64,000 nucleotides of DNA, taken from Paenibacillus sp. JJ-100 (GTDB taxonomy: Bacteria > Bacillota > Bacilli > Paenibacillales > Paenibacillaceae). This document shows, in pieces, positions 18,850 to 27,568 of the stretch. The notes under the pieces are model-generated. The model was not told the origin of the DNA. It did not search any database and worked only from the letters and a program-made list of their open reading frames with translations. Positions within the stretch are counted from its first letter, which is position 1. Each line of letters starts with the position of its first letter. The stretch lies in assembly GCF_948329825.1 (NCBI RefSeq), contig NZ_CAOJCM010000004.1:372001-436000 (forward strand). Direction: 5' to 3'. Both the position numbers and the translations under genes were made by a program.

Positions 18850-19830
18850 ATGGCCTTTGTGAAGTCCGTAGATTGCCAAATCGACAGACCACAGTATGGA
18901 TATAACAATACATGTAGTTATTACAGAACAGATGAATGGGTTACGTTCAATAGAGCCGGAGCCCAAGAACATGATGGGACTATAGAAGTTAATAAAACAA
19001 CTCAAGGCGAGGGAAACGATGGCAAGACGGACGTTGTGGTGGATAAGTTGCGAAACTTCACGCTTCATTCTGTTCTGCCTGAATTGATGAAACCCCTCTA
19101 TGCTTATTGCTTCTCTCTAACTAAGTCTGTTCCAGAGACGGAGGATCTGGTACAGGAAACCTGTCTAAAGGCGTTATCGTCTGCAGCTGGCAAGGCCTCG
19201 GAAAGAACAAGAGAAATGAATTGGGAGGCGTACCTGATTCGGATCGCACGCAATACATGGATTGACGGAATACGCAAACAAGAGAAACTGCGTTCCATAC
19301 TCGACGGGCTGAAACCTGTTGTGCCAGCGTATGTGGAAGAGGAATCGTTTGAAGAACTGGAATCGGCGGTGCAACTTCTGGTTAACACATTGCCATCATG
19401 GCAACGAGCGATCTATATATTACGGGAAATATTGGGGTACAAGGCGGCAGAGACTGCGCAGATGTTGGGAACAACAGAAGGTGCTGTGAAAACAGCATTA
19501 AATCGTGCACGTACCGCTTTGAGCAAGGTGAGGCATGCGTTGGATAACTCTGAAATGGATGCCTTATTGGAAAAGGGTACAGCACCAAATGGCATTGATA
19601 TGGATCAAGAACAGCTTCGTGATTATCTGATGGCATTTCGTCAGGGAGATACGACACGTCTTATTGACTTGTGCTTGAACCAGACAGATGATCCGATGGC
19701 TGTGGCAGGTACGATTCTGCAGCAAACTCTGCCGTCTCCATCCTTGCAGCCAGTGATGTACGGTTATGCGACTTCTGGCATGAATTTGATGTCTTATGGA
19801 AGTGGGTATACGGTCATCATGGCTGCCTAA
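18850..19830 (+). CDS. ECF-like RNA polymerase sigma factor with C-terminal extension
   Basis: A sigma-70 family factor of about 326 residues. Region 2 lies near residues 78-150 (PLYAYCFSLTKSVPETEDLV, then AYLIRIARNTWIDGIRKQEK), and region 4 near 180-235 (LPSWQRAIYILREI, TAQMLGTTEGAVKTALNRAR). About 65 unmatched residues precede region 2, and about 90 residues follow region 4, of which the last part is Gly/Met/Tyr-rich. Region 1 and region 3 are absent, as in ECF factors. I use ATG 18850, which has AAAGGGGGG upstream, over ATG 18811. No anti-sigma gene adjoins; clpP follows 18 bases later. Confidence 0.85.
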   Translation: MAFVKSVDCQIDRPQYGYNNTCSYYRTDEWVTFNRAGAQEHDGTIEVNKTTQGEGNDGKTDVVVDKLRNFTLHSVLPELMKPLYAYCFSLTKSVPETEDLVQETCLKALSSAAGKASERTREMNWEAYLIRIARNTWIDGIRKQEKLRSILDGLKPVVPAYVEEESFEELESAVQLLVNTLPSWQRAIYILREILGYKAAETAQMLGTTEGAVKTALNRARTALSKVRHALDNSEMDALLEKGTAPNGIDMDQEQLRDYLMAFRQGDTTRLIDLCLNQTDDPMAVAGTILQQTLPSPSLQPVMYGYATSGMNLMSYGSGYTVIMAA

Positions 19831-19848
19831 AAATAAGGAGGCGACATC

Positions 19849-20427
19849 ATGAACGTAGTACCTTATGTGGTGGAACAGACCGCTCGCGGTGAGCGGAGTT
19901 ATGATATATATTCACGTTTGTTGAAGGATCGAATCATTATGGTGTCGGGAGAGATTGAGGATCAGATGGCTAATGCGATCGTGGCCCAATTGTTATTTTT
20001 GACTGCAGAGGACCCGGATAAAGATATCCAGATGTACATCAATAGTCCAGGAGGGTCAGTAACAGCTGGATTCTCCATCTATGACACGATGCAGTTTGTG
20101 AAACCGGACATTTCGACGATCTGCACAGGCATGGCTGCAAGTTTCGGTACGATATTGCTGGTAGGGGGTACCAAAGGGAAACGGATGGCATTGCCGAACA
20201 GTGAAATTATGATTCATCAGCCGCATGGCGGAACACGTGGGCAGGCATCAGATATGCTGATCCATGCGAATCGGATTATCCAGCATCGCCAGCGACTGAA
20301 TCAGCTGCTTGCGGACCATACTGGTCAGCCGCTGGAACGAATTGAAAAAGACTCCGACCGTGATTATTTCCTCACCGCAGCTGAAGCGGTGGAATATGGT
20401 CTGGTGGATAAGGTTATTAGTAGCTAG
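19849..20427 (+). CDS. clpP: ATP-dependent Clp protease proteolytic subunit (ClpP)
   Basis: A 192-residue ClpP subunit, normal length. The serine-protease triad appears intact: Ser98 in [12 protein letters not shown], His123 in MIHQPHGG and Asp172 in [13 protein letters not shown]. Differences from the usual housekeeping form (SMG to SFG after the catalytic Ser, HQPLGG to HQPHGG) suggest a paralog, not the main ClpP. It assembles as a barrel with Clp ATPases and degrades unfolded or tagged proteins. AAGGAGG precedes the ATG. It lies 18 bases after the sigma-factor gene and probably shares its transcript. Confidence 0.93.
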   Translation: MNVVPYVVEQTARGERSYDIYSRLLKDRIIMVSGEIEDQMANAIVAQLLFLTAEDPDKDIQMYINSPGGSVTAGFSIYDTMQFVKPDISTICTGMAASFGTILLVGGTKGKRMALPNSEIMIHQPHGGTRGQASDMLIHANRIIQHRQRLNQLLADHTGQPLERIEKDSDRDYFLTAAEAVEYGLVDKVISS

Positions 20428-20439
20428 CATACAAGGATG

Positions 20440-20470
20440 AGGGATGACAGGGGACTGTCGTCCCTTTTTG
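20440..20470 (+). terminator. Rho-independent terminator after clpP
   Basis: AGGGATGACAG pairs with CTGTCGTCCCT (20440-20450 with 20455-20465) and runs into TTTTTG. Confidence 0.8.
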
Positions 20471-20519
20471 TTTTGGCAGGAGAGAAGAAAATAGATCAAA
20501 AGAAAAAAATAAATAAACA

Positions 20520-20577
20520 TTGACCTCAACCAGGCATAGTGTATATATTATATATATACACTATGCCTGGTTGGTCA
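20520..20577 (+). promoter_or_regulatory. Promoter inside a long palindromic operator for the YtrA-type regulator
   Basis: TTGACC (20520-20525) and TATATA/TATATT (20542-20549) make a sigma-A-like promoter with 16-18 bases of spacing. It is embedded in a near-perfect palindrome that spans 20529-20573, reading from AACCAGGCATAGTG through a central TATA-rich core to CACTATGCCTGGTT, and extends by TGACC/GGTCA at the ends. The core AGTGTATA/TATACACT type repeat is what YtrA-class GntR proteins bind, so autorepression is likely. Confidence 0.7.
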
Positions 20578-20607
20578 TACGATACAGCAGCAATGAGGTG
20601 AACAAAG

Positions 20608-20982
20608 TTGAATATAAGGATTTCTAACGCTTCAAGCGACCCTATATATATCCAGATTTTATCCCAGATCAGGCAGATCATTCTGAATGGGGAGCTCGCT
20701 CCAGGGGATCATTTACCTTCGATCCGGCAGCTTGCCAAAGATTTGCAAGTCAGTGTCATTACAACGAAACGTGTATACGAAGAGCTGGAGAAGGAGCAAC
20801 TGATTGATTCGGTTGTTGGCAAGGGAAGCTTTGTTTCGGGTGCTAATCAGGATTTTATTCGCGAGAGGCGCATGAAACAATTGGAAAACAAGATGCTTGA
20901 AGTCATTCAGGAAAGTAAGGAACTAGGCATGAACTCTAAGGATTTGATCCATCATCTTACTGTGCTGCTAGAGGAGGAATAA
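20608..20982 (+). CDS. GntR family regulator, YtrA subfamily
   Basis: A 124-residue repressor. The winged-helix domain (about residues 1-75) shows DPIYIQILSQIRQIILNGEL, LPSIRQLAKDLQVSVITTKR and a wing at GKGSFVSG, then a short helical tail of about 45 residues for dimerisation, characteristic of the YtrA subfamily. It uses a TTG start at 20608, supported by TGAGGTG 9 bases upstream. Its stop is 4 bases before the ABC ATPase start. Regulators of this type control a downstream ABC transporter, as here. Confidence 0.9.
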   Translation: MNIRISNASSDPIYIQILSQIRQIILNGELAPGDHLPSIRQLAKDLQVSVITTKRVYEELEKEQLIDSVVGKGSFVSGANQDFIRERRMKQLENKMLEVIQESKELGMNSKDLIHHLTVLLEEE

Positions 20983-20986
20983 GCTA

Positions 20987-21853
20987 ATGAATGCTATAGA
21001 ATTGCGGAACGTATCCAAGTCGTACCCTTTATTCAAGGTAGATAACATATCTATGGATGTAAAACAGGGATTTATTACAGGGCTAATCGGGCCGAACGGT
21101 GCTGGAAAGAGCACGCTGATCAAAATGATTACGGGGTTAATTCACCCGGATCAGGGAACGTTACGTACCCTGGGCAGAGATATGGCAAATAACGAAGTCG
21201 CTGTTAAACAGCGACTGGGGATTGTGTCTGATGAATGCTTTTATTACGAGCATCTGACGATCCGGGAGACGGCGAGTATGATTGCTCCTTTTTACAGTCG
21301 ATGGAATCATACTCTGTTCAAGAACTACTTGGAGCAGTTCGAATTGTCTCCCAAGAAAAAAATTCGAGACCTGTCCAAAGGCATGAAGATCAAATTCTCA
21401 CTTGCCGTGGCATTATCACATGAGGCTGATCTGCTCGTAATGGATGAACCGACATCAGGTCTTGATCCGGTGTTTCGGCGAGAGTTACTTGATCTGCTGG
21501 CCGGAATGATACAGGACGAGACAAAATCTATTATTTTTTCGACTCATATTACGACAGACCTTGAGCGTATTGCCGATTATATCGCTTTTGTTCACAGAGG
21601 CAAGCTGATCTTCAATGAGGCCAAAGACGATGTGCTGGAACGCTATACCATTGTCAAAGGGGATACGGATTTGCTGGATGCCGATACCCGGCGCCATTTC
21701 GTTGGTATACGTGAAACTAAGGTTGGTTTTGAAGCATTGTCAGATAACAAGGAAGAGGCGCAGCGGTTGTTTGGCGACGAGGCTCTTTTACATAGACCTG
21801 CTCTGGAAGATCTCATCTATTTTACGGCAAAAGGGGGACATCAGCATGCTTAA
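20987..21853 (+). CDS. ABC transporter ATP-binding protein
   Basis: A 288-residue ATPase of the bacitracin/antibiotic-export-like class. Walker A is GPNGAGKSTLIKMITG (near residues 34-49), the signature is the variant LSKGMKIKFSLAVAL (in place of LSGGQ), Walker B is LLVMDEPTSGLDP and the H-loop is IIFSTHITTDLERIAD. A C-terminal region of about 70 residues follows, perhaps for coupling. GAGGAGG lies just upstream within the regulator's end. The operon is regulator, ATPase, permease, with the permease start overlapping this stop. Confidence 0.92.
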   Translation: MNAIELRNVSKSYPLFKVDNISMDVKQGFITGLIGPNGAGKSTLIKMITGLIHPDQGTLRTLGRDMANNEVAVKQRLGIVSDECFYYEHLTIRETASMIAPFYSRWNHTLFKNYLEQFELSPKKKIRDLSKGMKIKFSLAVALSHEADLLVMDEPTSGLDPVFRRELLDLLAGMIQDETKSIIFSTHITTDLERIADYIAFVHRGKLIFNEAKDDVLERYTIVKGDTDLLDADTRRHFVGIRETKVGFEALSDNKEEAQRLFGDEALLHRPALEDLIYFTAKGGHQHA

Positions 21854-22472
21854 TTTACTTCGCAAAGATTTTATCGCTCTAAAGAGTTCCTTGTGGACGA
21901 TTGCTCTATATTTGGTGGTGTTCAGCGTTGCTTTTATTCCGCAGATTGAAATGTCGATGTATTTTGTTGGGATCTATACGGCTTTTGGTTCGATCATGAT
22001 GGCGACGATGATTGATATCAAAAATCATCATCATAACTTCCTAGTCACTCTGCCTGTGAGCCGTAAGCAGATCGTGCAAGCGAAGTATCTGTCTGCCATC
22101 CTGTACGCTCTGTTCGGAGTGCTCACATCCTACGGAATTCATAAGCTGGTTATCCTGAATTTCCCTGAACTCATCAAACCTCAGTATTCACTATTGGACA
22201 TCGCTATTTCGATTGGAATTGTACTTATACTGGCATCCATCTATATGCCGCTTTTTTATGCACTTAGTAAAAAGGGAGCAGGCATTATTAACGCGATCTT
22301 TATGATTTGCTTAATTATATTTGCTCAGCCGGCGGCATTTATTCTCCATATTGCAGGTAACAAAGGGTTGACTACAACACCAATCATCGCGGGGATTTCC
22401 GTTGGTGTTATAGCTTTGTTTTTCATTTCGTATATCGTTACGATTCGCCTGTTTGAGAGAAAGGATCTATAA
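21846..22472 (+). CDS. ABC-2 type permease
   Basis: A 208-residue membrane protein with about six hydrophobic segments, the first after MLNLLRKDFIALKSSLWTI. The motif NHHHNFLVTLPVSRKQIVQAK between early helices is typical of ABC-2 type transporter permeases (PF13346-like). The true start is ATG 21846, which overlaps the end of the ATPase gene by 8 bases; a longer open frame upstream merely reads through that gene out of frame. With the ATPase it probably exports a cell-wall-active compound or similar stress signal, as YtrBCDEF does, but the substrate is unknown. Confidence 0.88.
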   Translation: MLNLLRKDFIALKSSLWTIALYLVVFSVAFIPQIEMSMYFVGIYTAFGSIMMATMIDIKNHHHNFLVTLPVSRKQIVQAKYLSAILYALFGVLTSYGIHKLVILNFPELIKPQYSLLDIAISIGIVLILASIYMPLFYALSKKGAGIINAIFMICLIIFAQPAAFILHIAGNKGLTTTPIIAGISVGVIALFFISYIVTIRLFERKDL

Positions 22473-22525
22473 GCAGAGGAGGTCTACCTGCTAAGGTTCA
22501 ATTCGCTCTTCGAACTTTCTTCGTT

Positions 22526-23947
22526 TTACCTTTTCGCCGCCAAGGTAATCAGTCTCTCCATGCCTTCCCGAATCTGCTGCTCACGAGCGTAGGCGTAGGA
22601 GAGACGAAGCTTGCGGCTCCCAGAGGCTTGGGAGGTATCAAACACTGTGCCGGGTACAAAAGCAACGGATTGCTCCATGGATTGGTGCAATAACCTGCCT
22701 GTGTCGATTCCCTCCGGCAGCTCCGCCCAGATGTTTAGTCCCCCTTCGGGGCGTGTCCATGTCCAGTCCGTCTCCAGCAGACACTGTTCCATCACTTCCA
22801 TTCGAAGCTGAATTGCGGTTCGCAGTTTGGACAGATGCTGATGCATTCGTTCCGATTGAAAATAACGAAGAAAGAGCTTCTGATTCAGTAACGGTGACCC
22901 GTTGTCGGTCAATGCTTTGATCGCCTGTAGCCCTGCCATGAGATGTGGACGGCACATGATGGCTGCGATTCGCAGACCCGGAACAACGTATTTGCTGTAA
23001 CTGCGAATATACAACGTATGTCCGGAAGTATCATAAGTGAAGATCGGCGCGGGCGGTTTTTCTTGAAAATAAATATCATACGTGCTGTCATCCTCCAGCA
23101 GATAACAGCCATACTGCTCAGCCAGTTCCGGCAGCTGTTTGCGCTGCTTTACAGAAATGCTGATACCTGTTGGATTCTGGAACGTCGGTGTCATATAGAA
23201 CAGACGTGGCTTCTCTGTTTTCATCAGATGCTCAATCTGTTCCAGATCATATCCTTCCGATCGGAGATCGGTAAACACAAGCTGTGCGCCTTGTTTGCGA
23301 AAAATCTGCATTGCTGGGCCATAAGTTGGCCGTTCAATTAATACCCGATCTCCGGGCTTGACGAGAGCACGGGAGATGACATCAATCGCCTGTTGTGCAC
23401 CGGAAGTAACCAGCACTTCGTCAGATGACAGGTAAAAGCGCTCCTTTGCGGTCAGATGGCTTGCCAGACTGGTGCGAAGCTCCAGATCGCCTTGAATGGT
23501 CGAATATGTGCCAAGCAGACGGGGGTACTGATCGAGCAAATCTCGCATTAACTCGCCCCAGTATCGGTTGGGCAGCAGGGCAGGATCAATTAATGATTTG
23601 GAAAATTGGTATTCAGCCTCTAGCGATTGAACGCGATCAAGTGTGTCCCAGTGGAGCCAGGCCGACACAGAGGGATCATCTCCCTGATCTGTATCCGCTA
23701 GTGGTTTCGCCGGACTGACATAATAACCGGACTTGTCTCTGACATAGACGATTCCGCGCTGTTTTAATTCCTGATAGGCTTTGAACACCGTAAGTCGGTG
23801 AACGCCGAGCTGCTCGGACAGGCTTCGTACCGAAGGCAGTTTTTGTTGTTCAGTCCATTCACCTGCCTCAATCCGTACCATGAGATAGTGGATGACTTGC
23901 TCGTACCGTTTCATACGGTTATCTGTCATCATTACGGTTTTGCCCAC
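22526..23947 (-). CDS. MocR-type GntR regulator / aminotransferase
   Basis: An N-terminal GntR winged helix (about residues 8-80, LPSVRSLSEQLGVHRLTVFK, RDKSGYYVSP) is fused to an aminotransferase class I domain. The PLP domain shows GAQQAIDVISRAL, TPTFQNPTGISISV, and the Schiff-base region IRSYSKYVVPGLRIA containing the conserved Lys. MocR regulators sense an amino-acid-related compound through PLP. The ribosome binding site AAGGAG favours GTG 23947; GTG 23956 would add 3 residues. It is divergent from a DMT exporter, its likely target. Confidence 0.88.
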   Translation of the reverse strand: MGKTVMMTDNRMKRYEQVIHYLMVRIEAGEWTEQQKLPSVRSLSEQLGVHRLTVFKAYQELKQRGIVYVRDKSGYYVSPAKPLADTDQGDDPSVSAWLHWDTLDRVQSLEAEYQFSKSLIDPALLPNRYWGELMRDLLDQYPRLLGTYSTIQGDLELRTSLASHLTAKERFYLSSDEVLVTSGAQQAIDVISRALVKPGDRVLIERPTYGPAMQIFRKQGAQLVFTDLRSEGYDLEQIEHLMKTEKPRLFYMTPTFQNPTGISISVKQRKQLPELAEQYGCYLLEDDSTYDIYFQEKPPAPIFTYDTSGHTLYIRSYSKYVVPGLRIAAIMCRPHLMAGLQAIKALTDNGSPLLNQKLFLRYFQSERMHQHLSKLRTAIQLRMEVMEQCLLETDWTWTRPEGGLNIWAELPEGIDTGRLLHQSMEQSVAFVPGTVFDTSQASGSRKLRLSYAYAREQQIREGMERLITLAAKR

Positions 23948-24068
23948 CCGTTTCACGCTCCTTTTTGAATTCCATTGTAACAGCTAATGGGAGATAACTG
24001 TTCTGTTTTGTTCATTCTGTTCTGTAGACCATGAGCTATGATGGAGAACAGATAAAGGAGTGGTTAAC

Positions 24069-25001
24069 ATGGTGGGGATTGCATTTACCGTAATGTGTCT
24101 CGTTTTTGGAACAACGTTTCTGGCCATCAAAATTGGAGTAGAGGCAGGCATGCCACCTTTTCTATCGGCTGGACTTCGGTTTGTCATTGCAGGAGCTTTA
24201 ATGTTTACATGGATGTGGATGAAGGGCAAAGTGAGCTTGTCCCTGTTGTTCCGCAAAGAAATGCTGATTACAGGAATGGGACTGACGTTTGGGACGTTTG
24301 CCACGTTATATTGGGCTGAGCAGCATGTCAGTTCCGGTGTTGGAGCGATTCTATCGGCTACAGGACCACTAATGATTATGCTCATGCAGACGGCGTTGTT
24401 AAGGCAGAAAACTTCTGCCCGCATGCTAGTGGGTTGCCTGATCGGGTTCACGGGTGTTGTACTTGTTGTTTTGCCAGGCGTATCGCTTGGTGCAGGTTCT
24501 TTATTTTTGTGGGGTTGCGTAGCTGTGCTGGTAGGGGAAATCTGTTATTCCGCAGGTACGTTGTATTCCAAAAAAGTCATTCATCAATTCAGTGAGATGA
24601 GTCCTGTTGCGATTAATGCGGTGCAGATGATGTATGGCGGCGTGTTGTTATTCATCTTGTCGGCATGGACGGAATCTTGGAGTATGTCTACACTCAATGT
24701 ACTGCCAGCCGTGTCATCCGTGATTTATCTGACGGTCATTGGTTCGATGGTCGGGCACAGTCTGTTCTATTGGATCATGTCGCGCACGAATCCGCTGTTC
24801 CCAGCAACCTGGTTGTATATCTCGCCACCGATTGCGGTAGGGCTTGGGGCTATAGTCTACGGGGAACATGTTAGCTGGGTGACGTGGATCGGTGTGGTAT
24901 TGGTGATCTCTGGTTTACTAGCCATGAATGAGAAGGTGAGTGGCTGGTTGAAGAAAAAGCGTGTGACAGAGGTGGGCCAAGCTCCTGAATCTGTTTTGTA
25001 A
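24069..25001 (+). CDS. DMT/EamA family transporter
   Basis: A 310-residue exporter with two EamA repeats and about ten transmembrane helices. Visible family features are FGTTFLAIKIGVEAGMPPFL at the start, SAGLRFVIAGALMF, and SHSLFY-like VGHSLFYWIM near the end, with ISPPIAVGLGAIVYGE. Members export amino acids or metabolites. I use ATG 24069, because AAGGAG (24055-24060) precedes it by 8 bases; the GTG at 24060 overlaps the binding site. Divergence from the MocR gene about 120 bases away suggests control by it. Confidence 0.9.
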   Translation: MVGIAFTVMCLVFGTTFLAIKIGVEAGMPPFLSAGLRFVIAGALMFTWMWMKGKVSLSLLFRKEMLITGMGLTFGTFATLYWAEQHVSSGVGAILSATGPLMIMLMQTALLRQKTSARMLVGCLIGFTGVVLVVLPGVSLGAGSLFLWGCVAVLVGEICYSAGTLYSKKVIHQFSEMSPVAINAVQMMYGGVLLFILSAWTESWSMSTLNVLPAVSSVIYLTVIGSMVGHSLFYWIMSRTNPLFPATWLYISPPIAVGLGAIVYGEHVSWVTWIGVVLVISGLLAMNEKVSGWLKKKRVTEVGQAPESVL

Positions 25002-25011
25002 AGAAAGTTAA

Positions 25012-25054
25012 AGGCTCAATCTCAAAATCAACTCATGATTTTGGATTGGGCTTT
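25012..25054. terminator. Bidirectional terminator
   Basis: AGGCTCAATCTCAAAATCA (25012-25030) pairs with TGATTTTGGATTGGGCTTTT (25035-25054) between convergent genes, with T-runs at both ends. Confidence 0.8.
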
Positions 25055-25057
25055 TCG

Positions 25058-25627
25058 TTATTCTAACCTGATTTTCTCGTTAACCAATTGGTAGTAATAT
25101 TCATCCATCTGTTCAGCTGTAATATGATCCTCAAAATGAAGTATCCACCACGTCACAAGTAAACTGATGACCCCTGAGTGAAATTCCGCTACAAGTTCTA
25201 CAGGAAGTGCAAATTGCTTCCCCCTTCTTTTTAATTCTAGAAAATCTTGCTTGAAGAGTTCTCCGATATAATTTCTGAAAAAATCGTTAAATGCCTCATC
25301 CTCCTTTTGATTCTGTACGATCGTTGTCAGCACGTTTCCAAGCATCATTCTAGACAGGCTTTGCAGTGGTTGTTGCAGACGTTTCTCTACGTCCATTTGC
25401 AAATAATCCCGAAGGCACCAAGTGAGGGTGGAGGACAATAGGGCAAACTTATCTTCAAAATGCTTGTAAAACGTTGTGCGGTGAACCATGGCTCCGTCGC
25501 ATATCTCATTAACCGTAATGTTGCTGAAGCGTTGGCAGTGCCTGGATAACAGATCAATAAGCGCCATCGTTAACAATTTATGAGTTCGGGTAACTCTTAA
25601 ATCGACCTTCTTACCCATCGTTTTCAT
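25058..25627 (-). CDS. TetR/AcrR family regulator
   Basis: A 189-residue TetR-type protein of the DhaS-like group. The DNA-binding region has ITVNEICDGAMVHRTTFYKHF, with the typical recognition helix. The C-terminal region is related to TetR_C-type ligand domains with a conserved FHSGVISLLVTWW. AAGGAA precedes the first ATG; a second ATG at codon 4 is also possible. It is divergent from the FAD monooxygenase gene by about 150 bases and is its likely repressor. No clear operator palindrome was found. Confidence 0.85.
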   Translation of the reverse strand: MKTMGKKVDLRVTRTHKLLTMALIDLLSRHCQRFSNITVNEICDGAMVHRTTFYKHFEDKFALLSSTLTWCLRDYLQMDVEKRLQQPLQSLSRMMLGNVLTTIVQNQKEDEAFNDFFRNYIGELFKQDFLELKRRGKQFALPVELVAEFHSGVISLLVTWWILHFEDHITAEQMDEYYYQLVNEKIRLE

Positions 25628-25779
25628 CTACACCATTTCCTTATTGTAGTTTATCTATATACTTCTCTCACTTTGTCCCTTACCAAAAAAGAGATTTTAG
25701 TTATATATTGGTATTATAAGTATATTTTTGAATGATCTACAACTGTAGAAAAATAACCGTCATGGAAAGGATGGAATCA

Positions 25780-27312
25780 ATGATGCCTGACATGAAAAAA
25801 GCTGTAATCATTGGAGCAGGAATTGCAGGGCTAATCACAGCCAAAATGTTATCTGAACATTATGAAGAGGTATACGTTATTGAGAGAGATGAACTGCCTT
25901 CTGATCCAACGAATCGGCAGGGTGTACCTCAATCCTATCATCCACATCGGGTATTGCCGCGCGGCGGCCTCATTCTGGAACAATACTTTCCCGGATACAA
26001 TGATGAATTGATTGCGCTGGGTGCCATTCCTTCACAAGAAGAAAAATTTGTGATTGCCAATCGTTACGGAACGTTAGTCAATAAAGCGGATGCTGCTGCT
26101 TCTTCATTCAAGATTGCATCGTGTAGCAGAGCCCTGTTGGAATGGGTACTGCGTCAGCGAGTGCAGAATATCGATCATGTAAGCTTCTTGACGAGTACAG
26201 AAGTTACCGGATTAATGGTATCGGAAGATCGCCGTTCCATTACAGGAGTATATACGAAAGAAAGAGGCCGGGATCATCAGATCGGAATGCTTGCAGCGGA
26301 TATGGTGATTGATGCCTCAGGACGCTCTTCCAAATTGATCAGGTGGCTTGATCAGATAGGAATACCCGTGCCTGAACCGGAAGTGCTGAAGGTATCTCTT
26401 GGTTACAGCACCCGTTATTACAACATCCCATCCTCTATTCAGAATGAATGGGGAACGGTGATCACAGAATCAGACCCAGAGCAAGGCGTTCGTGCAGGTA
26501 TGTTATGGCGAATTGAGAATGATACCGCAGGAGTGCTACTTTTCAACGCAGGAGGCAATGAATATCCTTCCACCGATCCGGATGAGTTTCAAAAGCAAAT
26601 CGTCCATTTGTTTGCTTCAGATGAAATAGCAACTTTGGTAGACCAGTTAGAGCCAATTCAAGGACCCCGGGGATACCGTATTTCCGAGTCAGTTCGTCAA
26701 CATTTTGAACTTATGGAGCATTGGCCTTCGGGATTACTTGTGCTTGGCGATGCATTCTGCAGCTTCGATCCGATCCATGGCCAAGGCATGACGGTTGCCG
26801 CCATTGAGGCCGAGACGATCGGGAAATGTTTGGAGGCACAGCGAGTGCATCCCGAACCGCAGTTTGAGCGCCAAGTGCTGCTTCGTATGCAGCAGGAGAT
26901 CGAACCGGCTTGGTGGCTTAGTTCGGTGGCAGACCTGCGCTGGCAAGGTGTTGAACATGTTGGACCATCTCAACTGAAGGGGGTTACTTTTGCTCAGAAA
27001 TATATCAATTTGTTTATGAAGCAGGCAATGAAAAAATCGAGTCAGGAAAACAATAATCGTCTCTTTTTTATGCAATTTCTGATGAATGCCTTAATTCTTC
27101 CTCCAAGCGAATTTTTTAAAGGAGACCTCTTGAACCTGATTTTGAATGACAATGGCTCCAAAGAAGAAATGGAGTTAAGAGCAGAGCTTGGTGTAGAAGA
27201 TCCAGAGCTTTTCCAGCAAAGAATAGATGAGATTATGCCATCATTTCAGTTGGAGACCGATGATCGAATCAAGAAAATGCTGGATTCTTTGCAGCTAGCT
27301 ATGAGCAAGTAA
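25780..27312 (+). CDS. FAD-dependent monooxygenase/oxidoreductase
   Basis: A roughly 510-residue flavoprotein of the class A monooxygenase fold. The dinucleotide motif is VIIGAGIAGLITAKML near residues 9-24, followed by VIERDELP. The second FAD motif reads LLVLGDAFCSFDPIHGQGMT near 325-345, with GQGMTVAAIEAET. Similar proteins oxidise polyketides or other small molecules, and some are resistance enzymes; the substrate here is not predictable. The start ATG 25780 has AAAGGA upstream; the upstream ATGs at 25762 and 25771 are poorly placed. It is divergent from TetR and followed by a small membrane protein. Confidence 0.85.
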   Translation: MMPDMKKAVIIGAGIAGLITAKMLSEHYEEVYVIERDELPSDPTNRQGVPQSYHPHRVLPRGGLILEQYFPGYNDELIALGAIPSQEEKFVIANRYGTLVNKADAAASSFKIASCSRALLEWVLRQRVQNIDHVSFLTSTEVTGLMVSEDRRSITGVYTKERGRDHQIGMLAADMVIDASGRSSKLIRWLDQIGIPVPEPEVLKVSLGYSTRYYNIPSSIQNEWGTVITESDPEQGVRAGMLWRIENDTAGVLLFNAGGNEYPSTDPDEFQKQIVHLFASDEIATLVDQLEPIQGPRGYRISESVRQHFELMEHWPSGLLVLGDAFCSFDPIHGQGMTVAAIEAETIGKCLEAQRVHPEPQFERQVLLRMQQEIEPAWWLSSVADLRWQGVEHVGPSQLKGVTFAQKYINLFMKQAMKKSSQENNNRLFFMQFLMNALILPPSEFFKGDLLNLILNDNGSKEEMELRAELGVEDPELFQQRIDEIMPSFQLETDDRIKKMLDSLQLAMSK

Positions 27313-27325
27313 TGAGGAAAAATAT

Positions 27326-27505
27326 ATGAGAACAATCTTCCTGAATTTCGTAGCCAGCGTTATCATTACTATCATTGTTTTCATTCTTGTTTTATTTTTC
27401 GTTCATATATCAGATTCAACGAATATCATGGTTTCGGTAGCAATTACTGTGTCGTTACAGATTTCTTTTTTAACCGCAGTATTGCTGGCCAAAAATAAAA
27501 AATAA
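27326..27505 (+). CDS. 59-residue two-helix membrane protein
   Basis: A short gene encodes MRTIFLNFVASVIITIIVFI and onward, to 59 residues. It has two hydrophobic segments (about residues 5-27 and 34-54) and a basic tail ending AKNKK. GAGG lies 8 bases before the ATG, just after the monooxygenase stop, so translation in the same operon is well supported. I know of no family match. A bidirectional terminator follows directly. Confidence 0.7.
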   Translation: MRTIFLNFVASVIITIIVFILVLFFVHISDSTNIMVSVAITVSLQISFLTAVLLAKNKK

Positions 27506-27507
27506 AA

Positions 27508-27552
27508 ACAAAGCCCGGAGCCACAAATCATAGTGGCCTCCGGGCTTTGTTG
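27508..27552. terminator. Bidirectional terminator
   Basis: ACAAAGCCCGGAGCCAC (27508-27524) pairs with GTGGCCTCCGGGCTTTGT (27533-27550) with one bulge. The T-rich run is strongest on the minus strand, serving the HAD gene. Confidence 0.85.
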
Positions 27553-27568
27553 AATTAACAAATTATAT

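Noticed and set aside
21615..21845. N-terminal extension of the ABC-2 permease
   Set aside because: It overlaps the ATPase gene in another frame; the overlapping ATG at 21846 fits the operon design.
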